Shown here: in pieces, positions 45,475 through 55,598 of the stretch
Position numbering within the stretch: position 1 is the first letter of the stretch
How the letters are laid out: every line of letters begins with the position of its first letter
From: Setoptus koraiensis
Taxonomy: Eukaryota > Arthropoda
Reading direction: 5' to 3'
Assembly (NCBI GenBank): GCA_048013815.1
Contig: CM106585.1
Location: 4,960,001-5,024,000 of the forward strand
Length of the DNA: 64,000 bases
Program-made: the position numbers and the translations under genes
Notes under the pieces: generated by a model
Told to the model about the DNA's origin: nothing
Database searches by the model: none
What the model saw: only the letters and a program-made list of their open reading frames with translations

Positions 45475-46077
45475 ACGGTGTGGAAATCTGCTCATGTCTT
45501 TAGGCCAAGTTCAAGAAAAAGACGCGAGGGGCGCTCGCATCATCCAAAAAATGAATTGAAAAGCCTGAGGTGTCTCGATAAATGTTGCGTTTTTTCTTCT
45601 TTATTTTTCTTTTCGCAAACACTAGACTCCACTGGCGAATTGGGGAAAGGCATTGCATGCTCGGTCCTGGTGTTGCCGATAATCTGTTGCACCGCGCAAG
45701 TTTGGTGCAGCAGCAGCAAGTTGTGAGTCAGGAGTTGCGACTCACAACTTGTGAGTATTGCTGTGCTGTGTGAGCCCGATCGACGCCGCTGCTCAAACGG
45801 TTTGAGCCCAAACCCGATAGTTACAACCGCTAGATACCGCAGGGGGAAATCACCTTGCGCACGAGCTCCATATTAGCAGGTTTATCTGACCCATGTCGCA
45901 CATGATGCGAGTTCTCCCCCCCCCTTTCAAACCCGAACTTTTCATAAACAGTATTATTGTCAGTATGATCGTTCATTGACGACTCGTACTGCATAGTATT
46001 CGAAACAGCACAAGATGTTTTATACATGTAAATAAATTTTCTCAACTGACCAATTATCCCCCCATGATAATATATGT
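45475..46077. other. Upstream region of ANKLE1
   Basis: About 600 bases joining the broken 5' edge of the DOT1 relic to the ANKLE1 start. Short frames (45478-45773) lack protein-like features. A direct and inverted word gttgtgagtc/gactcacaac lies near 45720-45747. The promoter of ANKLE1 should lie here. Confidence 0.5.
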
Positions 46078-47745
46078 ATGCCAATTCTTGCCACTATGTG
46101 TGACTATATCGTTCACTGTATGAAAGAGGGCGACCTCGGCGCTCTGGAGAGAATAATCGACTCGATGAGCAGTATTAATGACGTTGTCCTGGTAGACGAA
46201 GAGAACAGCTTGAATCTGTTACATTTGGCAGCGGGGATCAGTTGCGATCATCGTGATAAAATTTTAGAATTTTATTTGGACCTCGGTGCTGATGCCAACT
46301 ATCCAGGAAAACAGGACAAAGTTTCGGGAGTACGTGCACTACACATAGCCGCCAGCTGGGGTTATGATGTCAGCGTCAAAATATTGTTACTTTATCAGGC
46401 TGACGCCTCTCTCAGGGATTCGGATGGATATTCCGCAATTGACTATGCTAGTGTCTACGACAATTACACATGCATATCAATACTACTCAAGTACGGATGC
46501 CTCAATACATCATCTGACACTAGCGAATGGTCGCAAGTCTTCGAAACTAGTGCTGGCGACAGCAGTACAGCCAGCTTTCAATTTGTACATAGGGGATCTG
46601 GGCAAAGAAATGCAGACAAGTCAGCAAATATCTGTGGTATTGACAAACATAAGGCCAATTTTCAATCTGTACAGAGCGAATCTCGGGATAAAAATGTTGG
46701 CAAGTTTGGAGATATTTGTGCTGATGATAAACATACATCTAGTTTTCAATTTGCACATAGAAAATCCCTGGATAAAAATGATGAAACACTAAAAGATTTC
46801 AGTGATGGTGACAACCACACAGCCACTTTTTATTATTCAATAGATGGAGAGTCTGAGGAAAGAAGTATCGAAAAATCGGATGGTAATTGTAGTGGTGATA
46901 GTAGTGTAGCTAGTTTTCAACTTGTGCATAGGGAATCGGTGGAACGAAACCTTGAAAAATTGGGAGATAATTACGCTCAATTCCTGCGCACAGAATTGAA
47001 GAAGTTTCATTACATCGCCGGACCAATAACCTCTACTACCAAGGGAGTTTACACAAAACTTTTGCTTTCATTCCAACGAACACAAAACCTGACAGAGCCA
47101 CCAACTTTGAGTATATTGAGTCAGAAACTTGGTTACTCTTCAGAATTGAGAAGTTTATTATCGGGTAGATTCCCATTCGACGAAGCCCAAGACTTGGAGA
47201 GGGAATTTATAGCAACAAGCGATAGCGATATGCTTCATGGGCCTAAGCAGTTCTTCAATTATCTACTTTTGGATCCTAGGATCAGTAAAAAGCTGTGTGA
47301 TCAGTTGGCATCCGATGGTGCTCCTCTAAACACGTTGCTATTTGCTCAATTCATCAAAGCTATATTCTACATAGGAAAAGGCCAAAAGAAGAGGGATTTT
47401 GCACATTTGTATGATGCTCTTGCAGATCGTGATGCCATTACCAAAGCCAAGATTGATCAAATCAGAAGCATCTGGTCTGATGGCTATGGAGTGGTGTCAT
47501 TGCATCTTTTTAACAATATTTCCGGGAAGGAAGCTCTCACTCGGGAAGCTTTAATGATTGAAGCCGTAGGGCTTGATAACCTGACTAATGTGCTGAAAGG
47601 TACTGTCAAAATTCGGATGGCGTGGAACGATCACAAGAGAAAGTTATTAGGAACTCTTCTTTTGTGGAAGGCTTTTAGCATATACTTAAACGAAGGCGAA
47701 AGACAACTCAGACGAGAGGATCTTAATGTACGTTTCGTGAGATGA
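46078..47745 (+). CDS. ANKLE1: ANKLE1/LEM-3 type nuclease (ankyrin, LEM, GIY-YIG)
   Basis: One exon, 555 residues; the ATG at 46078 is used, with another in-frame ATG at 46096. ANKLE1/LEM-3 cuts branched DNA and chromatin bridges at cell division. Seen: ankyrin repeats about 15-141 (NLLHLAAGISCDHRDKILEF, RALHIAASWGYDVSVKIL, GYSAIDYASVYDNYTCI); a repeat block 160-299 (listed separately); a LEM domain about 296-333 (LRTELKKFHYIAGPITSTTK, VYTKLLLSF); and a GIY-YIG nuclease about 393-545. The nuclease has its tyrosines in FNYLLLDPR (Tyr395) and FYIGKG (Tyr431), basic residues K437-R439, His443, Glu490 in TREALMIEA and Asn504 in NLTNV. All expected catalytic positions appear filled, so it should be active. 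It ends 130 bases from the CHAF1B stop codon (convergent). Confidence 0.93.
   Translation: MPILATMCDYIVHCMKEGDLGALERIIDSMSSINDVVLVDEENSLNLLHLAAGISCDHRDKILEFYLDLGADANYPGKQDKVSGVRALHIAASWGYDVSVKILLLYQADASLRDSDGYSAIDYASVYDNYTCISILLKYGCLNTSSDTSEWSQVFETSAGDSSTASFQFVHRGSGQRNADKSANICGIDKHKANFQSVQSESRDKNVGKFGDICADDKHTSSFQFAHRKSLDKNDETLKDFSDGDNHTATFYYSIDGESEERSIEKSDGNCSGDSSVASFQLVHRESVERNLEKLGDNYAQFLRTELKKFHYIAGPITSTTKGVYTKLLLSFQRTQNLTEPPTLSILSQKLGYSSELRSLLSGRFPFDEAQDLEREFIATSDSDMLHGPKQFFNYLLLDPRISKKLCDQLASDGAPLNTLLFAQFIKAIFYIGKGQKKRDFAHLYDALADRDAITKAKIDQIRSIWSDGYGVVSLHLFNNISGKEALTREALMIEAVGLDNLTNVLKGTVKIRMAWNDHKRKLLGTLLLWKAFSIYLNEGERQLRREDLNVRFVR
46555..46974 (+). repeat. Five tandem ~84-base (28-residue) repeats inside ANKLE1
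   Basis: Between the ankyrin and LEM parts the protein repeats a unit of 27-29 residues five times (160-186, 187-214, 215-242, 243-271, 272-299). Shared features are an acidic GD or DD start, then xSFQxVHRxS, a basic-Asn pair (RN or KN), a K four residues later and often a Cys at the end. Best conserved cores: ASFQFVHRGSGQRN, SSFQFAHRKSLDKN and ASFQLVHRESVERN. Units 2 and 4 are more divergent. The fifth unit runs straight into the LEM domain. Confidence 0.85.
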
Positions 47746-47874
47746 TGACCAATGCTCGACAGTCTCAAAAAAAAAAAATAATGATCAATGCTTGCGATAG
47801 TAGATCTCAGATCAAAGAGCGTCTTGATTTCATTGTGGAATTTTATTTCATATTTTACCGAATGGCAATTCTAT

Positions 47875-49536
47875 TCAATCAGAAATGTCTATGACTGGAG
47901 GTTCCTGTGATGGTTCTTTGTCGGCTTGACTACTAACCCTAACCTCTTTTAGCTTCGCTTCAACTCTTTTCACGGCAATAGGTTTAACTTCGATGGTCTT
48001 TGTTTCCTCTGACCTAACTTGTATTGGTTTGACCTCAATCCGCCTGGGTTCAATCGGTATGGGCTGTTTACTTGTTTGAATAAATTGAAGGAGGCTAGAT
48101 TGACGAGGTCCGCTTGGCACAGCAGGTTTTACCTCAATGCGAGCAGGGCTTTCCATGCGCGTCTTAGTTGCTGATTTGGGAGTTGCCATTTTGGGAGCTG
48201 TTTGCTTTGGAGTAGGATTCTTTAAAGGCTCAGGAGGAGTTTCCTCTTCTCCTAGTTCCTCATATTCAAAGATGGCGAAAGTACAGTATGCGTCTGTAGA
48301 TGAGATCATTAGAAGACGGGCATCGGATGACCAGGCTAGATCAGTCAAACGTGCCATGTGTATTTGAGAGAGGAGGTAAATAGGAGTTGATTGCTGGGAG
48401 TCATAAATTAACACAGATCTTGAGGTTGCAACTGCAAAAATCATTCTAAAAGGCAATTCTAGGACATTTTCTTCGTGCGCTCGAAGTTTAAAGTATTGTG
48501 GACAGAAGCGTACGCATAACGCACATTCTTTACCAGTTGGGTAGCTCACTAATGGTCTGTCAGGATAGAGGTTGAGAAGTCGAACATTAGAAAAACTTAA
48601 ATGATTTGTTTTTAGTATTCCAAGTCGTTATTGGAGTAAATTGCTTAATGTATCAACTTACTTGTTCAGACAGGTTCTCTTGTAAAGGAAACACGCATTG
48701 AGGGGACTTGCATCGCTGTTGGTTGATTGGATCAATCCAGAAGGTGCTAAAATGTACTGACCACATGGGGAGTATTCTATCCGACGACAAAATGATTTAA
48801 GCGTATCATCATGAAACATCGCCTTGTATTTGGCATTGCCATTATATTCAACTACAGAGCGTCTAGCTTTAAATGCAAGTTTTTTCTCTTTGTAGTCATA
48901 AACTCTGAGAGTTCTATCTGAGCTGATAGCAGCAAAATATTGATCTTGAGGATCGAAAGTTACTCCCTGTACAAATCCTCTACTATCATCACAAGAAAAA
49001 AGTTTGATGGACTTCTCAACGTTCCAAAGTATGACTGAATTATCAACTGAGCCAGAAACTAAATACTGACTGTCTTGGGACCAGCTCAAATCACATATAT
49101 CTTCTATATGGCCCCTAAGCACTTTATGTTGTTTCCAACATTCGAGGGATTGTACCTGATCTTCATTGCCAAAGTCTTGTGTTTGAATTGGTTCGGCGTC
49201 AGGGCATAATTGCCAGATAATAATATAGCCGTCATCGTCACCGGACGCTAGTAGATTAGGTTTACTTTTTGTTGAGAATCGTATTGCGCCGACTGCTTTC
49301 TGATGGCGTACTAGGCTAGCATAGACCTCTATGACATAAGACTGAGAGTTGAAGTTCCATATATAGACAGTGCCGTCATTGCCACCTGTTGCTAATTTAT
49401 ATTTAGAGTTGGGTTGCACATCAATACAAAGCACTGGCCCATGGTTGTGCCAAGAGATCTCAGGTGTATGCAATTTCTGCTGAGAAAATTGTACAGAATT
49501 ATTATTTGGATTTTGTAGTTGTGGTGCCTTGTCCAT
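47875..49536 (-). CDS. CHAF1B: Chromatin assembly factor 1 subunit B (p60), two exons
   Basis: Exons on the minus strand are 49536-48662 and 48556-47875 (GT-AG, in phase), giving 518 residues. CHAF1B is the WD40 subunit of CAF-1, which places new H3-H4 on replicated DNA. The WD repeats follow the family closely: EISWHNHGPVLCIDV, ATGGNDGTVYIWN, RHQKAVGAIRF, ASGDDDGYIIIWQL, VLRGHIEDICDLSWSQDS, SGSVDNSVILWN, VQGVTFDPQDQYF, SSDRTLRVYD, then MFHDDTLKSFCRRIEYSP, and after the intron FAVATSRSVLIYDSQQS and WSSDARLLMISSTDAYC. The tail is K/P-rich with repeats of the form IEVKP. Other CHAF1B proteins start about three residues before the first WD strand. Here about 20 extra residues (MDKAPQLQNPNNNSVQFSQQ) come first, and they are shared with the neighbouring BTB gene through an inverted repeat. 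Confidence 0.94.
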
Positions 49537-49953
49537 GTTTTGCCCCAGAAAAAAATATAGGCGATAATGGTATTAATAGTAAAAATATCGATGGGTTGTA
49601 TAAAACGATTAGGTAACGTGGGGTATAATTAACAATTTACCATAAACGACGATAATAGTGATAATTGTTTTGCTTTGTTGTCATGTAATAATAATAAATA
49701 TATATATAGATATATGATGACAACGATGATGACTATGATGATGATGGTGATGACGAACAATGGTGGTGCTGCTGTTGTTGAGTTGTAGTGCTTGTTAGAG
49801 TAGTTGCAGTAGTTGCGGTAGTTGCTGTAGTTGCAGTAGTTGCTGTAGTTGCAGAACACACAATGCTGCGAAGGCACAGCAGCATAAGTGGTGGTGCTAG
49901 TTGTAGTAGAAGTATGGGTGCTTTTGGCGCCACATTCAAAGTGAAAAAAATGC
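49465..49953 (-). repeat. Inverted repeat, left arm (CHAF1B start and upstream region)
   Basis: Read on the minus strand, this arm matches the plus strand at 50439-51070 along most of its length, with indels. It includes the first ~24 codons of CHAF1B, the ATG and about 415 bases upstream. Over the first 60 coding bases only two differ from the right arm. Upstream, the shared blocks include the ttttttctg before the ATG, the ATG-proximal accattatcgcc/accattaccgct word, the tggtaaatt block, the trinucleotide-rich part and the ggcgccaaaag block at the inner edge. Confidence 0.9.
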
Positions 49954-50438
49954 TTATTGAGGGGGAGGCATGTCTCCCCCTCTCACCTCCCTGTTTCAGG
50001 AGGTCGGGGAGCGGGAGGTGGACCTCCCCACCTCCCCCGATCACTAAAAATGCTTCCAGGCCGGGGAAAAAACTCCTGCCATCCTCTCTTCTTCTCTTAT
50101 CGGGCTCCCGCTCGACAACTCTTTCATAAGTTCTGAAATAATCGCACTCTCATGAAAATAATTCATGAATCCAAACGACGTCGTCTGTCATTGAGTGCGC
50201 GCACGTTTTTGCGATAGATCTCAAAATTCTTTCGATTTCTAAATTAGTGCGCTTACTACCATTCAAAACAGTGGGGGCACGCGCAACATGAATTATTCAA
50301 CTATTTCGGAAACGACAAGTTGAATAGAAAAATGTTTATTTTGAGGGTTAAACAATTCTTCGGATCTGGATCAACCAATATTCTCCTGGATATGGGTGTC
50401 CGCCCTAAGAGGTTCAACTTGTGAGCATATGAAATGCT
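49954..50438. promoter_or_regulatory. Spacer of the inverted repeat, central divergent region with three G/C-rich stem-loops
   Basis: About 485 bases lie between the two repeat arms. Near its left end are three hairpins in series: gagggggag (49959-49967) with ctccccctc (49974-49982); acctcc (49985-49990) with ggaggt (49999-50004); and gggaggtgg (50013-50021) with ccacctccc (50028-50036). All three are variations on a GGAGG core. No coding frame is believed here. The spacer may hold regulatory sites for CHAF1B and the BTB gene. Confidence 0.5.
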
Positions 50439-51070
50439 GCATTTTTGCACTTTGAATATGGCGCCAAAAGCTCAGAAGAAATAATCGACCTAACTGTGAT
50501 TGCATTAGACTTCGTACAACAACAACTACCACACAACCACCCATACTTCTACTAGCGCTACTACAGCAACTACTGCCATCACTACTACTACTACAACTAC
50601 CACCACTACTACTACAACTAGCACCACCACTGATGCTGCTGTGCCTTCGCAGCTTTGTGTGTTCTGCAACTACAGCAACTACTGCAACTACTCTAACAAG
50701 CACTACAACACAACAGCAGCAGCACCACCATTGTTCGTCATCGCCATCATCATCGTAATCATCATCATTGTCATCGTATATATATATAAATTTATATATA
50801 TATTTATTATTATTATTATTTATGTTGTCAACAAAGCAAAACCACTATTATCGTAGCTTATGGTAAATTATTAATTACTCCCCACGTTATCTAATCGTTT
50901 GATTCGACCAATCAGACAACACTGTACAGCATCGATATTATTGCTATTAATACCATTACCGCTCATATTTTTTTCTGAGGAAAAACATGGACAAGGCACC
51001 ACAACAACAAAATCCAAATAATAATTCTGTACAATTTTTTCAGCAGCCTCAACAACACAATTTCCATACA
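50439..51070 (+). repeat. Inverted repeat, right arm (BTB zinc-finger gene start and upstream region)
   Basis: This is the partner of 49465-49953. It is longer because of about 70 bases inserted after the ggcgccaaaag block and extra ACT/CAA triplets. It contains the ATG at 50987 and the first codons MDKAPQQQNPNNNSVQFFQQ, which match the CHAF1B start. Open frames inside both arms encode NYSNYCNYSN-type peptides that reflect triplet repeats and are not genes. Confidence 0.9.
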
Positions 51071-53260
51071 GACATGGCCACCACAACTAATACTAGACCT
51101 AATGTTGCCAATCCAACAGCGGAACAACAACAACAAAATACTAAATCTACAACAAATAATAATCAAACTAATAATGATGGGCGCGGTATTTGCCTAAGAC
51201 GATGCGATCACAATTCAAAATTAAGCACCGCATTATCACACATGCTTCAAAAGGAATTTATGGTGGATGTTACAATTTATTGTGATGATGGACAACTAAA
51301 TGCTCACAAGCTAGTGCTAGCTGCTTCATCATCTTATTTTCGTAGTTTGTTTCTCAAAATGCCAAACACACATCATTATCCTATTATTGTCTTGAGGGAC
51401 ATAGCTATCATGGACCTCAAGACTGTCATAGACTTCATGTACTATGGCGAGGTTACAATCACATCGGAACGATATGATTCAATTATGAGATGCGCAACTT
51501 TCCTACTAGTCGAAGGTATCTCAAATTCACTTAACAATATTGTCGCTACCTCACAACAACACGGCACATCGCAATACAAGATGACTACACCATCGTCAAC
51601 ATTGATGCAAAATATGTCAGCTGGGCAGAACATATTACCTGGTAAACATAGGGCTCCACCAGGCAGACGACAGAAGCGTCGGATGAAATCTAACGAGGAT
51701 GTGGCTGGGGGTGATAAAAACTTAACTGATTATCACAATACATTGGGGGGAGCACATGTAGATTTTCTTCAAGGTTATAACAACTCGGACTATAGTGGCA
51801 ATTTGGACACTTCCCATGACCAGCTCATGAATGGAGAGGTAAGCAACATTTTTATACTTTTGACCGATATTTTCCCTTATTATTCAATCAAAACTGACAA
51901 TGTGCTTATTTGTTCTTTCTGAAGATATTCCAGAATTCAAGACTAGGGCAAAATGGTCACTCCAGTTCATTACCTGGTAAGTTATACAACAACCGTCTCA
52001 AATACGGAGATACGGTTTGTATCGGTGTGTCTGCAAATGAAAAGACGGTTCCCACCCGAAATGACCTGCGTCCACACACATGTGTTATGTATGTATGTTG
52101 AAAATGTTAACAAAACTTTCCCATCCTTGTTATATATGTTTAATTGTTCATCTAGCTCAAGGTGACAGTCTAGTTCTCCACCGACAATTTCACGAACACA
52201 GCGCCTTAAATCATCACGACCACCAGCGAATTGTAAACTCACTGAACTCCAACTGTGTTGATTGCAGTACCAAAGGGGGACAAAAAAGCAATCGAGCTAA
52301 GCACCCTTGTACTATTTGTTTCAAGACATTTACGCATGGATTCACTTTGAAAAGGCATATTATGCAAACTCACACACAAAATAGATTAAGTTTCTATTGT
52401 GAACTATGTTCTAAAAATTACAGCTGCAGGGATAGTTTCCTTCGACACAAAAAATCGTCTTCCCATCGACAGCAATCAGAATTTCGTTGAAGATGGACTT
52501 CTGTCTTACATGTATATATAGCAAATGTATATATGAACAATAACAATTACCCAAACTATGTCCATACTAATGTAATATGTAAATCTCTAATATTATTTTT
52601 TAAGATATGAATCAGTTATTGCTTCAGAGTTTCCTACAGCTTCTGATGAATCAGGCATTCAATCAGTCGCCTCTAGCACTACAGAAGTCGCCACCCTTGA
52701 GCCAGAGCGAATCATCTTTTCCGGCATCCAATGCCGGCTATCCAATCACACCGGCACAAAATGTTTTATTGGATAACAATGTTGCTCATGCATTCAAGTC
52801 ACAGGAGGTTATAACCAACAATGTCCAAGCGGAACCCAAAGCTCGTAAAGTCAATAAGATCGAATCCATCAATAATCTGAACAAAGAGAATCTAGTTCCA
52901 CATGAGTACAAATGTGAAATGCCAAACTGTCCTAGAAGCTACAAGAACGGTGCTTCACTTAAGCGTCATCATACCTTAACTCATAGTATCAAGTTCGGCG
53001 ATATCTCTTGTGACACTTGTAAGAAGAAATTCAAGAATGAGATATTCTTGAAAAGGCATAGCCGCAGTCACCATTCATCTGTTAATACATTAAACTGTCC
53101 TATCAAGATGGAGGACGAAAAAGAGCAATCTTCCAGCGGGACTACTATCAATTACGCGTTGAAAAATTGCAACTCTATGTCTCAAAGGAAGATGACTGAT
53201 TATTTGACGAAGCCGAACAAAAACTTCGCTTCAGCAGATAGTTCACAAAACCCAAGATAA
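50987..53260 (+). CDS. BTB zinc-finger transcription factor with alternative C2H2 exons
   Basis: Shared exons are 50987-51838 and 51925-51976. The third exon is either 52156-52490 (isoform A, 412 residues) or 52605-53260 (isoform B, 519 residues); both join in phase. The N-terminus is Q/N-rich. The BTB domain covers about residues 82-180 (LQKEFMVDVTIYCDDGQL, AHKLVLAASSSYFRSLFL, VIDFMYYGEVTI). It is followed by a basic patch (PPGRRQKRRMKS) that may act as a nuclear localisation signal. Isoform A has two C2H2 fingers (CTICFKTFTHGFTLKRHIMQ, CELCSKNYSCRDSFLRHK). BTB-ZF proteins of the ttk, lola and broad kind dimerise through BTB and bind DNA with two fingers. I cannot say which of these it matches. 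It is transcribed away from CHAF1B. Confidence 0.9.
52605..53260 (+). CDS. Alternative terminal zinc-finger exon (isoform B)
   Basis: The acceptor tattattttttaag precedes 52605, and the exon completes the same split codon (G|AT) that exon 2 leaves. It encodes 219 residues with a Q/S/P-rich start and two fingers: YKCEMPNCPRSYKNGASLKR followed by HH...H, and CDTCKKKFKNEIFLKRH. It is unlikely to be a separate gene because it has no BTB domain, begins directly at an acceptor and sits 115 bases past the isoform A stop. Confidence 0.8.
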
Positions 53261-53847
53261 TCACCACGAAAATGATTGGAAGAATTGAGTAGCGTCAACT
53301 ACTTTATGAAATATTTTTTCCGACGCCCAAAATACTAGACAAAATGAGGCATTCCAAAGACCGGATATTGTTGATGACATTGGCGAACAATGGTTAGACA
53401 CTCCTTCAAAGTCGAAAATGACACATCAGGCTGAATTCATATCTTACTGCAAAATAGTTCATTCATGATTGTAACCACATATATATATCTATACATAGAG
53501 TGCATATTCATATATGCACTATGTATTACTATTATATATAAATATATCCATACTTAGCATTATTATTACATATAACTATATACATAGTTTCATTGATTAT
53601 GTTTTGAAAGTTGACAATTACTAACACGTTACAGCCATGTGTATAATTTGTGTGATCACTACGTGGCTATTATATTAATGATTGTTGTCTTTATTAGATA
53701 ACATTGTTAATGATTGTGGCTCATTATGTAATGGTGTCTCTGTTTTAGTTAGTTAGATAGTTTAGTTATCCCTTGTCCATGTGCTGGTGCATCCATAGGC
53801 ATGACGAGGGGCATTCACTGGGAACTCTCATAGACGAACAAGCAAGC
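53261..53847. other. 3' flank of the BTB gene and of the FGF gene, with an AT-rich hairpin
   Basis: The sequence is AT-rich, presumably the 3' UTR of isoform B followed by that of the FGF gene on the other strand. Around 53492-53527, catagagtgcatat pairs with atatgcactatg across a four-base loop with one bulged base, and weaker AT pairing continues outward. No coding frame is seen. Confidence 0.5.
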
Positions 53848-55567
53848 CTAGTACGTAGATACCGTTGTTAGCTTAGAGAATTGATAACATCTTTCTTGTT
53901 TGATAGAATCCTCTGAATCATCTTTTGGGAATTTGTGAGTTCCTGCAATAGGCTGACCGTCTTTATTAAAGCCCATGTACCAATCGGAATTTTGTACAGA
54001 TCGATATCTATAATAGGAATGATCTGCTTTTTCTTCTAGAAATAAGCAACTTTTTGGAGGTGCTTTGACCTGAACACAATATGATAATTAATAGTAACAA
54101 GTAGATGAGTTTTTTGTGAGGGGGAGGACAAGATAAAAATAGATTGTTGTTAGTTATAATGATGTTAAATTGTTGAAATAAGAGCATACATGAAGAAACT
54201 GGATTTCTGTATGGTTGTACAGTTGCACAATTTATAGTTATCATGATGTTTGATGATGACCAATCAAGATTAATAATATTTTTTTTTCCAACAGGTAAAA
54301 AGTCTCTCGCAAAAAGTACTTAATTAGCCTAATAGTTTTAATTAGAGAGATTGCTTAACGAGATTAATTCTCCTATTCAGACATTTACTAGTCGCTACTT
54401 AATCAATTACCTAGTCGTTTATGTTACGTGTGGAGCCATTAGCGGCAACAAGTGGCTAGTAGCGAGTTTATTTATTGCTGATTGTTGTTTGGGTTTTCTC
54501 TGTCTGTCTATCTGTCTGTGTCTCTCTTTTTCTGTGTTCATCATAACATCATCGGATTTCTTGTTTATGTAGTTTATAGACGATGAGTCTTTAGTGAGGT
54601 GGACATGGCAAAGAATAACAACAACAGCCACTAGCTAGACACAAGGAAAAAGAAGCTCATATTGCATCGTCATGACTGCACTTTCAAGTATTTATGACGC
54701 TCGTCGTTTTATTACATTTTTAGCCTTGACTAACAACTGTTGCTGGCGGTGGTGGACGTCGAAGAAACGTCATCAACTCGTAAACATATCGATCACTCTA
54801 TTGAAATGTTGAACATGTCGTCAGAACAAATTTGCGCCGACCTACTCACTGAGAGTGGATCGGCTTACTCTCTGTGAGATGTCTTGGACATTAAAAGGCC
54901 GATACGTTTTTATTATTGCCGATACCTATCGCCTAAGCGAGCGCAAGTTGATGGCCGAATCCTAATAAACAAGCATATAAATGAGACAGACAGACAGATA
55001 ACTATGTCACATAGCATGGTGGCATAAAAGCAAATTGAGCAATTGAATGAGCAAAAGTCTTTACCGAAACAATGGCCTCCATCTGACATATATGCAAGTG
55101 CATATTGTTTTAGCTATGACAGGATCATGTCAGGTGAACAAATTTGTTTGTGATGCTCACATGAAGATGTCATGACAATTTTGGCAAGAAGTTGTCGAAG
55201 AAATAAGTCAATCGCCGTGACACAAGAGGAAACGGTTCATCTTCTCCAACACTTGACAGCGAAAACAATTGTTTGAACATTATGGTTAAGTGTCATACGT
55301 TTGTCGTCGACTGATTGAGTCACATTACACACACACACACACAGAGGCATGTTGTTGTTAATTAGGCGGTCTGACACAACAATCAGCCATTAGTATCTGC
55401 TGTAGTGCAGTTGGATAGTTATTGAACTTGAATTGGATTGTCTCTACAACTACTACCGGTTATAAATTGTTGTTGATTGAAATATATGATTTATCTAAAC
55501 CGTTGAGAGCTTTGAGTTGTTGATTGTTGTAAGATAATAACATGACATTGTCAGCAAAAGTTGCTGC

Positions 55568-55598
<31 letters not shown>

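Noticed and set aside
49629-50856. Frames encoding NYSNYCNYSN or VVAVVAVV peptides inside the CHAF1B/BTB inverted repeat
   Set aside because: They arise from CAACTA-type triplet repeats in both arms and occur in several frames at once.
52605-53260. Treating the second zinc-finger frame as a separate small gene
   Set aside because: It begins at a splice acceptor, continues the exon 2 phase and lacks a promoter-sized gap; an alternative exon explains it better.
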